DNA from: Diploscapter coronatus
Lineage: Eukaryota; Nematoda; Chromadorea; Rhabditida; Rhabditidae
NCBI GenBank assembly: GCA_964036155.1
Contig: OZ038423.1
Span: forward strand, 33,681,249 to 33,745,248
Direction of reading: 5' to 3'
DNA length: 64,000 nt
The notes beneath the pieces are model-generated. The model made no database searches. It saw nothing but the letters and a program-made list of their open reading frames with translations, and was not told the DNA's origin. Each line of letters opens with the position of its first letter. Position 1 is the first letter of the stretch. Shown here piece after piece: positions 48,048-59,800 of the stretch. Made by a program: the position numbers and the translations under genes.

Positions 48048-49278
48048 TCCAAATAATCAAAGTCGAAGATAAGCAATTCGATGATTTCATTATTCAGCTA
48101 TCAAATACACTTGATCCATTTCTCAATTTTATCTCAACGAATTTCCGTGATCTGTTTACCTTTGGAAAACAATTCTCTTCATTTCGTCAAACGCTGCCTA
48201 AGAATCGAGTTCATATGCAAATTTAGAAATTGTTACGTATTGCTTATCTTCTTTCCATTTCTATCTCAAATCATCATGAACTCTTCCTTCAAATAATTCT
48301 TTTATATTTATTTTCTGTTGTTTTCATTTTTTTCTGAATTATTTTCCGTTGATCTTCGAACAGCTGGTACTTTCATCATCTTTATTTTTTATTCTTTCGG
48401 GTAAATCTTTCCCCTTTTCCTGTACCAAATAAATAATTTTCTAAATATATGTTCATTAGCCAGTAATTCGTTAAATATAAATTTGCGAATATCAAATAAC
48501 TCAAATTTAGCTCTAACAAAACTAGATACAAAATAATACGATACTGCTATTTCCCGCGAGAATCCGTTCATTTACCAGGAAAATTTCTATCTGTCAAGTA
48601 AAATTTTCCTTAATTTTATTGTTTATGGTTTTTTTTCTAAATGGCTTTCCTTCCATCTTATTCCTCTCGTGGTGATGACATAATTGTCCTGGAGCAATTA
48701 AGCGGCTGTAAATTATTCGGAAGCCACTCTAATGACCTCTGACCTAACATGGCTTGAATATCTCAAACCACAAAATTCAAATCCTTCTCACGCTTTTTCT
48801 AAATTAATTTGGAGAAAAACATTAAAAATTACTTCTAACCTAATACTCCAGTCTCAGACTATAAAATTCAAACTTTTCTCTATATTTCCAAAAAATTAAA
48901 CATTTTAGAAAAATCGATTTATTGACAACAATTTCGCATATTCTGTGAATACAAATCAAATTATTGCCCGTAGGATTTGAGTAGAACTTTCGAAGAATGA
49001 ATAACAGTACAAGTACGTAGGTATTCGACATTTTCTTATGAAAAGACAAGGAAAGCGCTAATTGGATGGGAAAGCGGGGACAAAGGAGTGGTAGAAAGTG
49101 AATGAAATGAAAAATATTCTATAGAAAAAAGTATTAGAAATTGAGCAATTTCAAGAAGAAAATAAATAAATAAAAGTTAAAATTTTAAGAATTTTAATCT
49201 ATACAACTGTTTCGAAGAATAAATATGAAATTTCTTTAAAATCGCGGTCTCTTGTTTCATAGTTCTTGAGGAAAAATA
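48048..49278. other. Convergent 3' spacer between TMEM209 and cnd-1
   Basis: 1.2 kb of AT-rich DNA carrying both 3' ends. No gene. It includes a GC-richer segment (48660-48760) with two adjacent TGACCT half-sites at 48733-48745. Confidence 0.5.
48733..48745. promoter_or_regulatory. DR1-type nuclear receptor site (candidate)
   Basis: TGACCTCTGACCT, the reverse complement of a perfect AGGTCA direct repeat with one-base spacing, the classic binding form for RXR/HNF4-type nuclear receptors. It is found 3' of cnd-1; function is inferred from the motif only. Confidence 0.35.
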
Positions 49279-50673
49279 TCACGAATGTGAATAGGCCATT
49301 GGATAGCCACAAGCACTGTCGAATGAGCCATCGCTGCTCAGATCGCTGTAGGCAGACGAAATTGGAATCGGTACGGGGATAGACTGGGACTGCGGCAGGA
49401 TTGGAGAAGACATGTTCAGCTGTGCGGGTTGAAACATCGGATGGAACATTTCACTGGGGATTGTGTGTTGATAGGTGGATGATAGGGGAGCACAGCGAGG
49501 CGATGTTGAACACATCGAGGGAGGAGAGAAGGACGTGGAAGCTGCTAAAAGGAGACGGGGTTGGACCTGAAAAAATCTTTGCTTTGCAAGGTTTTCTAAA
49601 ATTTAAAGATAGATGTTGCCATAATAAAGAGATATTTTGCGAAAATCAATTATTTCGATTAAAAAAATTCTAATTTCAGAAAGATTATTTTCGATTTGTT
49701 TACCTGCAGCAAATTAGCGAGCATATTCGTGGTGGTTTGCGACAGTCCCAGTGACAGCTGGTGTGCATACTCTAAAGGAGTCGGCTGAATGCCCGTGGCC
49801 AACATCCGCTCCAAGGCAGCTATGTAGTTCCTGAAAATTGAAGATAATGATGAATTTTTCATTTCTTATAGCGACTTTCAAACAATAATTTTAATTTGCT
49901 GGAAGATGGAGCTCAATATGAATCGTCTCCCGAGATGACCAAGATGGCCAGTAATGAAATTTTTATGATCTCGCGCGTAGCTTCTCTGGCACTGAATTAA
50001 CTCATCTCGCAGTTGCGGTTTTCACTCTTGCACCTCTCTTTATGACCACATATGCTGGCTCTTGATGACCACCTATAAAATTTTCCCGCAACTGGATCAA
50101 ATTTTTCGTCATCTTCTTGTCTTGAATTTAGGCATTCAAATCAACATTGCATCTGAATTATTGCAGAACTAGCTTCTAATAACTGTATACAAGACTAAAT
50201 TTGTCAAGTCCTTTATTCACTACTCGTGCTTTCGATTCAGTCATCGATCATTTGCCTGTCTGTTTGCCAGCCTGTGACAATCTCCCTCCCTTCTCTCCTC
50301 TTTGTCAGTAACATGCAATGCTTGTTGGTCCACTTGTTCCATTCTGCCTATCAAATATTTTCCTGTCTCTCTCTCTTGTAAAAGCACAAATAAACAACCA
50401 TATTCGGTAAATATTGGATACATGTCAATTCTGTAAGTGCACTATTACCTGGCCAGTCGAAGGGTCTCGATTTTGCTTAGTTTCTGATGTTGAGTTGTCA
50501 GAGGTACGAACTGAAACACGTATTTTTATATAAATTTTTACTCTGAAAAGGAAAATTACCTGTCGCAATTTGTCGAGAGCCCTGTTGAGTCCATGCATTC
50601 TATCCCGCTCCCTTCCATTGGCCTTCAATCGACGGACTTTCACTTTTAATTTCGGGTCAAACTCAGAGGACAT
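49279..50673 (-). CDS. cnd-1: NeuroD-type bHLH transcription factor
   Basis: Exons 50673-50560, 50510-50449, 49830-49704 and 49566-49279 give 196 residues in phase. The bHLH begins at about residue 13: VRRLKANGRERDRMHGLN with the NeuroD-family basic region, then ALDKLRQFVPLTTQHQKLSK and IETLRLARNYIAALERML. It continues directly into PTPLEYAHQLSLGLSQTTTN and MLANLLQVQPR, the extension typical of nematode CND-1. The rest is Ser/Pro/Gln-rich with no known domain. CND-1 specifies motor neuron fates in the C. elegans embryo. TTTTCAG lies one base upstream of the ATG, so the message is probably trans-spliced or has a 5' exon far upstream. There are only 12 residues before the basic region, which is short; a missed N-terminal exon is possible. 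Confidence 0.93.
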
Positions 50674-53600
50674 TCTGAAAATTAAGTTTGGACTATGAAA
50701 GTGGACGCTCAAAACGATATGAAAACGAATATTGAGATCGTCGGAAACAGGAAAATATCGAAGAAGTAATTGTGAGAAAAAGAAAATTTCACTCATTGCA
50801 TTTACCAACATCCAGCTACAGTATGCTCAAAATGGCGCATTAGCATAATCTAGTTGGCTAGTTGAAAACAAGGAGTGTTTATTGCGAGAGGATGTGCAAT
50901 TAGAGAAGAAGTTAGGAACTGAAATGGAAGTGGCAATGCGAAGAGGGGGGAAATCGGCCTGTTCCCATCTGCCGGAGGGACTGCCACTGTTTCTCCCGCA
51001 TTACTGGATGACTGGATGGGGGAAGGGCGCCCTTGCCATTGGGAGAGGGGCGGGCCTTAGAGCCTGGGGAGGGAAGGGACTGTATCCGGCAGTCTGTCAG
51101 GAGAGAGGATATATGGCCGATTGCGCAATGGATTCATTAACCGATAGGCGGAAAGTCGTAAAAGAACGAGCCAAGGTGATATGCAATATTGAGTAAATAG
51201 ATTAGATGAAAAGTAGACAAAATCCACGTGAGAAGAAGCTTTGATTGTTCCGTAAGTAGCGAATAACTTTAAGAATTTTGAGATAAGGGTGAAATAATCA
51301 CAATCTTTGAAACAAGAATTCAAACTTCTTACTGTAAGATCGAAAGTTCGTGTTTTTAAATGAAAAACAAAGCTGTACTTCGCGCTTTAATACCGCTTAA
51401 AAATCCTGCATACTGTAATTAGAAATCTAGATATTTGGATTGCATAACACAAGATTTCATTCGGTAAGAAAGTCAACTCAAAAATCATGTTGTAGCGGAT
51501 GAGGGATGAGAGCGATTAGCAGAAGCATAAATGGGAAGGGAAGTGGCTGCGAGGAAGGACTGACAATTTCTGGCTATAATGGAATGGCAGCCACTTGTGG
51601 AGAAGGACCCTTGAGCATGAGTACATCCTTGCAATTGAACAGAGTGGACAGAGACACAGGGGATGACTGCAACAGGCCATTGACCTGTTCTGATTTTACA
51701 CGAGAATGGGGGAGGGGAAATCGAAATAATTGTCAGTTTGAGGATGAGTGGCTCAGTGGCATAATAGCTGGGCAGAGCATAATTTGGCATGAATTAATGG
51801 AAATGAATGGTGAAAGCTGTATGACCTGTATAGACTGTCTGCAGGAGTGTACAGCAGAGTGGCAATAGAAAACGCGATAAATGAACTATCACCCATTGAA
51901 TGAATGATTGAATGCGCACATGAATATGACATTCTACCGTATAATTCTAAGAATGAGTAAAACTTGCAATTATCACGTAGACAACTAGATTTGTATCGAA
52001 GATTGCTGCATTACTGTAATTTTATGCGGGAAAAAGTTTTACTAAAATCCATCGGTTTTAATCGACAGTATATTTTTCACGTTTCTATCTTCTTTGTGCA
52101 ATTAAAGCTAGTACTTCATCAAATTTCACTAATTCTCAATTTTACACAAATGCGTCTTCTTTGTTTTGTCCTTTATTTTCTCTTTACATTGTTCGGATAA
52201 GTTGAGCTACTTACAGCCACACTCTGCTTTGCTCTTCCTTTCCGGGTCATATAGTCTCCTTTTCCTTCGTCTTCCGAGTCTTTCATGCACCCGACACGCG
52301 ACTAAAATGCGATTAATAAAAGTCAATTGTAAGGCGACTGGCAAATTTACATACGAGAGGAAGGGTGAGGATAAGAAAAGGACTGCTGAGGTTTATGGTC
52401 AGAGAGCGGTAGAATCAAGAAGATACAGAAGTGCCTAAATCCGTAAATACCGCACTTTGGCACCTTCTTGCATTAAAGGAAACTATTGAAGGTGTTACAA
52501 ATTTTGTTCATTTTGGCGGAATCATTTCGAAATTATATGATCCACAATTTAGTTTATTACGAATTGGCTTATTTTATTGCAAAATACCTTTTCCAAATTA
52601 CTTCTCCATTTATTTTATTTTTCTCGGAAAATGTTGTATATCTCAGTTTCATAATGACTTTAGCTGATTATGCAATCCGTGCTTGTCTAACTCTCTAATT
52701 CCATAACATGCGATGACTTGACCTGAGCAGGCAAACTCACAGTCAGAAAGGGCTGCTTGCGCCATTCACAGTCCACAGTCAGCACTCGACCGGTCGGTTG
52801 GTTTAATGAATAGGTAAGCGAGATGGGCTCAAGCTGGGAGGGCGACAAAAGAGGCAAAAGAGCTGCAAGGAGATGATCCTATTTGGGAAGGGGGGATGAA
52901 AGGAGCCGCAAGGATATCGAAAGGGAATCCATATTGAGTGGCTGAGAGGCACTCATGAAGGTTGAGGAGAGGAATATTGCGCCTGAATGTTTGAATAATG
53001 AAATACGAGGACACCATTCAATCATGAAGAGTCAATGTTCGCAATTCTTTGAAATGACGATGTTATACCCCAAATCATGAATTTGTTGCAATTATGCAAC
53101 AAATTTCCGATTGAATACTGAATATTTAATCGCTCCAAATCACCAAATGAATTGCAAATCTCATGCATGCCCTATTCTCTACAGGCAATTGTCCTGTTTT
53201 CATTCGAAACGAGAGCAATTATGCAATATCCAATTCATTCTCTGCCAGTCTAAAGTTAAACCGAATAGCAAACAAAATAATATGCTAAATTTCTCTTTTA
53301 TTGTGTCATTACAGTAATCTTAATTTTCCTATTAGGATTAGCATAACTGCACGAGTCATTCGTCTTTATCTGCGATTGTTTTGATTCGCTTTGAGCGGCA
53401 TTTTGGATGCCGATTTTCATGGGCCTGTTCATTTCCATTTTGTGTCAATCAGTGCGATTTTCCGCCTGCGTGAAGAGCCGAGAAAATGCGTGAAGAATGA
53501 GTGAGAAATGAGTGAGGAGTGAGGGGAGAACCGCTGCAGCTTTGCAGTAAAGAAAACGGTCCATAGCTTTGGCGGCAGGACAAAAGCCATTAGCATATTA

Positions 53601-56600
53601 GGGAAAGGGGGATCAAGCAGGGCGAGAAGCTATCAATCAGCTGCTGATTCAGGATGAATGGAAGGATGAAAGGAAAAAGAATAACTAGAGTACGGAACAG
53701 TAATCGAATAAAAATAACTGATCAGTTTATTATAGAAATGGAAATAGAAAATGATAAATAAAACATTATCCTAATTCGTAAAACGTACAATAGCAAAGTC
53801 GAAACGAAAAGCTCAACGATGGAAATAGTTATTACTAAAATAAAATACTATCAAATAACAAATTCACAAAACCGTATTATTTCACATGTTCATAGGCAAT
53901 GGCAATTAGTATTTATTCTCCTTCGAATAAGCATGATATTTTCTGCATGAAATCGGTAAATATTTCTCACAATATCCATACCGATGAAAAGTGCAGTCAA
54001 GTTCTCATTCGCAACACAACTTTTCTCCCTGTACTTATCACCTATTCATGAGTATCTCCTATCTCTCTCCACCTGCGTCCTTCCTTATTTCCTGCCCTCT
54101 AATCTTCGTCTTCTCACATCCAAATCCCATTATCGCTTCCTGTCATTGTATTTAGAGGGCGCAAGTGGAGTCAAATTTTTGAAGCGAATTTTATGAAACA
54201 ATTTTTCGTCACCTAGAATATCTTATAGACAAAAGGGTTTCATGGGTAAGTTTCTCTTGCAAAGCTGTGCTTCAGGGATAGGTGAACAAGTTTCCTTCCC
54301 TGATACCTCTGAATTCGCGAAAAAATTCGTTAAATGTGGGTCCAAAGTTTTAAAACGTGAATTAGACATTCGTCCCATCAAATACCCAGTATTTTCGATA
54401 GATTCGAATCTTGCGAACATTTCTAGACCAAAATTACATCTGTAGAGGGCCTGACACTCCGATTTTGTGTTTTCCTGTAGTAAAATAAAAAATTGGATAC
54501 ATTATTCAGCCCAAAACGAGCAAATGCGTCAGCTTTCACTCATTTCTGCTATTTCTTCGCTGATCCATGCTGCTCCCTCTTTAATGAACGAGAGATGGCG
54601 GTTTTGAACAATTTTCAATCGTTTGAATGTATTCAAATCCTGACCGAGAACTCGATTGGCGAAAAAATGTTAGCAAAGATGGTAATTCGGAAGACGTCTT
54701 CTCGACGCCACGTTTGATAGGATTATCCATTTCGAAAACAGCTAAAGGTTTCAGAATCAATAAAAATCGGGTTTTCATATGGACAAAATTTAATCCACTA
54801 ATCTTTTCGTTTGGAAACCCAGTTGCGCTCTCTAATTGTATTATCTACTTTGCGCTAATTTTGTCATGTTATATCAAAAGAAGAAAAAAACTAAAAAATA
54901 ATCAAGGAACAAAATGGGTTGTTCTAAATTTGCAGCTTTGCAATTCCAAACAAAAATTGAAACAATAAGATAAAATAATATTGAGTTATCAAAATCAAAA
55001 AATTTTTCTTTATCACCAGTTTTTTCCTGTCTCAGTCTAAGCTGCAATCATTTATCATAATCCCTTGATATCCATATCACAATCATTAAACATCGTCATG
55101 CAGTTGTCTTTATCTTTCAGCTTTTCACAGCTGTCTTTTTCATCATATTTCCGTTCGCACCGTCTCCTCGTCTATCCCCATTCACCTCCCGTCTTCAAGC
55201 CTTCAAGTCTCATCTTCAAAGCGTCAAATCGGGTTCTACTTCCGGTCGCTTCCATTCCCTTCCCCAAGTCAATCAGTCAGTTTTCCCCCAACCCCTTATC
55301 CTTCTGTTCATCATTCTCATTTTTACCTTTCTTCTTTCGACGACTTCTGCAATTCACCAGACTAGCTGGCGACACGAGTGAACGGGGGAAAACCAGGGAA
55401 AAAAGACAAAACAAGTCGAGAGAAATTCGAGCAAAAAACGAACACTGCTAAGAAAAAAGGAAGGCGAGGCAATTCCAATACACATACAAAATTGAAAGGA
55501 AAGAGGTTTCGCCCTTTCGCGTTTCAGTTTCGAGTTTCCTCTGCTTGATTTTTTCGTTCATCCGCTCCTTATACCGGCTTGAACGGAAATGCAGTTCTAC
55601 GGTTATTCTTCATAGAGTAGGTAATTCGCAATATGTTGAGTACGATATAATTGATGAGATTTCACGGTCAGTGCAATTCAGAATGCACGTGAGTTGGCAA
55701 AATTTCAAGATGCGATTATTCCATTTGCCAATTTAATTTTCTAAGAACAGATTATTGAGAATTTGAACTCTTGACTTCAGCAATTCATAATTTAGCAACA
55801 ATTCAATTGCCCTGGAAAAAAGATAATGCGAAGATCAAAAGAGATATTATCAGGCACTGCTAAAATTCGGTTCGCTAAAATTGAAAACTTTCAAAAACTC
55901 AGATTTAGTTTCATTTTTGCAATTTTGTTTTGAAAATGAAAATGCAATTTTTCATAAATGTATTTATTCCGAGGATAATAATCGCTCCTCTAACGTCATA
56001 TAGTAATGTTTTCATACAAAAGACTGTAATCTGCATATTAATGCAAGATAAAATATAAAAACACAGGCAGTAGAGAAGTGAATTTTACCACCGAGAAATC
56101 TAGAAACCCGTTAGATTAGAGACTTGCATTACGATAAAATTGATAGAATAAATATTGAAATTCGTGCATAAAACAATAGAAATGAATAAGTACAAAACTG
56201 GATAACATGAGACGTAGATACGTGTAAGTAGGCATAAATAAAATGCAATCTTCAAATCGATTTTACAAAAAAAAAAGTGACAGATAGTGAAACTTTGAAT
56301 GGGATATCATTCAAAAATGCATTGTTTAAAGTTTTTCTTCTGATGAAATTTTCGAAAATGTAATTATCATTATAATAAAATAGTGAAATAGGAAACATAA
56401 TATCCTCACTTTACAAACACGTCTTTCTTAGGTTATGAAAACTGAGCGAAAACTGAAAGATCATTGAAACGAGAGATTCCGATAATTTGCTGATTCATAA
56501 TTGATTATTTGCCTATCAATTCACCTAAGAGATAAAGATGTAAAATAAGGAATAAACTGATGAAAATTGAATTTGAAAACAATAGCCTTTCCAAACTCAA

Positions 56601-56837
56601 TTTCAAACCAACAAACCCAAAACAGAGCCGTTGAAAATTATTAGCATCTTGTGACCTTGAAGAACACATGAATTCGTAAAGATATCAGAATTTCATGCCA
56701 GAATAATTGCAATTTTGAGATGATAGATATTCTAAAGCGCGTAGTGAAACTGCAAGGAAAAGTTGTGCATAATAAAATCGTGTAAGACAAAATATCATCT
56801 CATGGCAAATAAAAGTAGAAAAAAATCACAATAGTCA
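50674..56837. other. 6.2-kb upstream region of cnd-1, probable regulatory DNA
   Basis: No gene could be supported. Two GC-richer islands stand out against AT-rich DNA: 50935-51125 (with CATCTGCCGG and GGGGCGGGCC) and 51485-51860 (with GCAGCCACTTGTGG and AACAGGCCATTGACCTGTT, an inverted repeat). Purine-rich patches at 52800-52940 and 53460-53640 and a pyrimidine-rich one at 55100-55360 follow. Frames at 54242-54445 and 54493-54717 look more protein-like than the rest but match nothing I know. The size and position suit enhancers of a neuronal regulator. Confidence 0.5.
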
Positions 56838-59800
56838 CTAAATTCGTTTGTGCTTCCACCTAAGGTTGTTCGTCTCTCCATAATTGCTTCGATCCTCCTC
56901 CTGTGTATACTCGTTCTGACTGTTAGTCCCGTAGTTGTATGTTGTTGTCGTAGGCTCGTCCGGCTTGTAGCATAGTCCTTGATGGCAGGCTGGGGCATCT
57001 TCAGGACAATCGGAACATTGGGTTTTGCTTCCCGTCGTCCATGTGAAGGCTGGCATCTGAAAAGCATCATTTGGTTATTGAATTTTAGTAGCTTCACATA
57101 ATTTAGCACTTTTCATCGATTATTACTTAATTTCTAATACATTTCATGCAGCTTAACACGGTTGATTTTACACTATTAGGCGCACATGGATATTAAATGT
57201 ACAAAAGTCTGCTTTGAACACGATCTTCCCTTTGAACTTCAACGATTTGTTCCCTTGTCTTGGACACGGTTATCTACCCTTCAACTGGCTGATTCGAGAT
57301 AGTGTGTCAGTTAGGGTTTTTCATCGACTTTTTGCCGTATTTTGCGTTTGTTTCATCGCCAGAAACGGTTATCGCGCGGGCGGCTCTTGGCAATTCTCGA
57401 ATTGATAAACGAAATGTGGGGAGGGGAGATGACAAATCGCGCGGAAAGAGGGGGTTGCAAGGCCGAGTGGGCCCTCCATCTGTCAGCCATCAGCCAGTGC
57501 ATCTCTGCATTTCGAAGTCCTGCAACGCGCAGCGCCCGTATCATAACCGGTTTCGATTTAGAACGACGGATCGGCGATGAAACACTGAAAAATGATACGC
57601 GAGGGAGGGAGCTGCGAGTTTGGGAAAGAAACTGACAGCTAAATCATAAATAATGAATCTGCTAGAAAGGAGACTAAATTCGCAATGAATTATCAAATTT
57701 TTTGAAAAACTGATAATTTTCTGCCTAGCACGAATTATCATACAATGATGACATTATTATTACATCCTAGCACTAAACATTGTTAGAATTATCATGCAAG
57801 ACTTTTGTATCCTAGGAAATCACAATTATATTTAAGGCGACTGTTTTAGCAATTATTATTTACAATATTAATTTGTGACAATTTCCATAAACCACTCTTG
57901 GTTGTGCGCATAATGATACAAATACTGCGTTTTATGACACGTTTCCATGTATACACGTTATTATTTCTATGTTATTCCACTCCGGTACTCTTCTGCGAAA
58001 AGCCTTGCCTAGTTTCATCGATTATTGTCACGATTTTAACACTTTCTAGGGTATTGTAAGGAGTCGATCGAAGATTCGCATACTGCAGAATTGAATTAGT
58101 CCTTCAGCTTTCTGCTTTCTAACTTCTCTTCAGGATGTTGTGCAACAACGAGGTCACCCGATTTGATCGAATTTGTCATACGACAAATGCATCGCACTTT
58201 CACGCTATAAACATGACATCCTTGAACATTAGAGAAAAAGTGAAATTTCAGATTCGAAATTGCAACATTATTTTCAGCTTCAAGAGAAAAAACTGAATAC
58301 TATCAACAATGTCTCAATCTTGTTAATGAGTATGAACCAGGGCTGTGTGGAATTCCGAGTCCTTTTCTTTTCTGCATGGACTCGTTCTCTCTCCCGTGAA
58401 ACTCTCTGCTCTGTGCTCGAGCTCCGGAATTCCGAAGAGAAGAGCAGAGAAGGAAGGAAGGAGAGAATTAGTGAATGAGTGTATGCGGAGAAAAAAGAAA
58501 AAGATGGAGACACCGGAATTCCGTACATCCCCGATATGAATAGCGTGTATTTGCAAAAACCTCGTAATCTCATAATTCTTATATCGAGAACAGGATGACT
58601 GACGATTTTCTATTCGATCGACCCCCTATCTTTACCACTTTTGAGTTTTTAGTTGTTAATTTAAGCCATAATTTACCGCATAAAGCTGTCGGTTGTTTGT
58701 GACGTATACCGTGTTGCCTTGTGGATTGTAGTGGCACACGAACACTGCCCGATGGCCTCGGCCCCATACTCCTTGTATATCCCGGCAACGAGAGAATCCA
58801 CATCCAACCAAGCTCGTCTTCGCCCACACTACCTGAAATAGTTGAAATTTGTACCTTTTCATCATAATGTATCGTTCGGACTTTTGCAGACAACATTTCT
58901 GCGATTGAAAAAAAGAAACAACTTTTCCTCCATACAACTTATGACTTCGATTAGTGCAAGGAAAAGATGCTTGTGACCAGAGCTGAGACGAAATTTCGGT
59001 TTCGAATTTGAATTTGAAAATTTCAATTTCGTTTCAGCTCTGCTTGTGGTCAGTCCTAGTAATCTTACCACTTCCTCTAGTTTAGGATAGTTCCATTTCT
59101 TAGATTTTCATACCCCGAGCATGATTCATTTTTAATTAGTTTTTCTCGTAAATTTGCGATAAAGTGTGATTGCAAATTACGTTGTTTTGAACGGAAATAA
59201 GTCTGTTAGAGTTGAAGACTGTCCATCGCGCCTAATGCAATGACTGGATAGCCAGCCGTTATTTGTCAATACAGCTAATGTGTGAATGGAGGAGTCAATT
59301 TAGGAGGAAGGACAAATGGACTGGGGATAATGAATCATATGATAAAGGCTGATAAACAGATGTTCATTATGTTTTCTCATTATCACCATTAATTCAATCA
59401 GATTAGCTTGGAGAAGTTTATGGAATCGCATAATTTTGGACCTAAAACAAAGCTAGATTTGTGACTGTCGAAATTAGCCATTGTAAACCTGTAATTTTTT
59501 TTTCAAATTGCAAAACTTGCTATTTGAATTTTTAGCTACTTATTTCGATATAGGGCACGGGATACTCCCTCTAAGCTATTTCGTATGATATGGAGAAGTT
59601 TATAGGTGATGAAGTTGAAATAATTCCAAATATATTCCTTCAAAGCATCCTATTTTGTAATTTGGTCCGGCTCCGATTTTTCGAAAGCTGGTTCGATCTG
59701 ATGGGAGAGTCGTTTCGCTCTTCTCAAAATCATTCAATCATCGCCGTCCATTCATTCAGTTCTCTCATTCATCACGAAAATGATTAACGACTTTTGAATC

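Noticed and set aside
51506..51868. 120-codon plus-strand frame upstream of cnd-1
   Set aside because: It lies in a GC-richer island with few stops by composition; Cys/Gly/Met-rich and unlike any known protein.
54242..54717. Two moderately protein-like plus-strand frames
   Set aside because: Both strands are open over part of the stretch, no splice-linked exons or family match could be found, and they may be relics of a mobile element.
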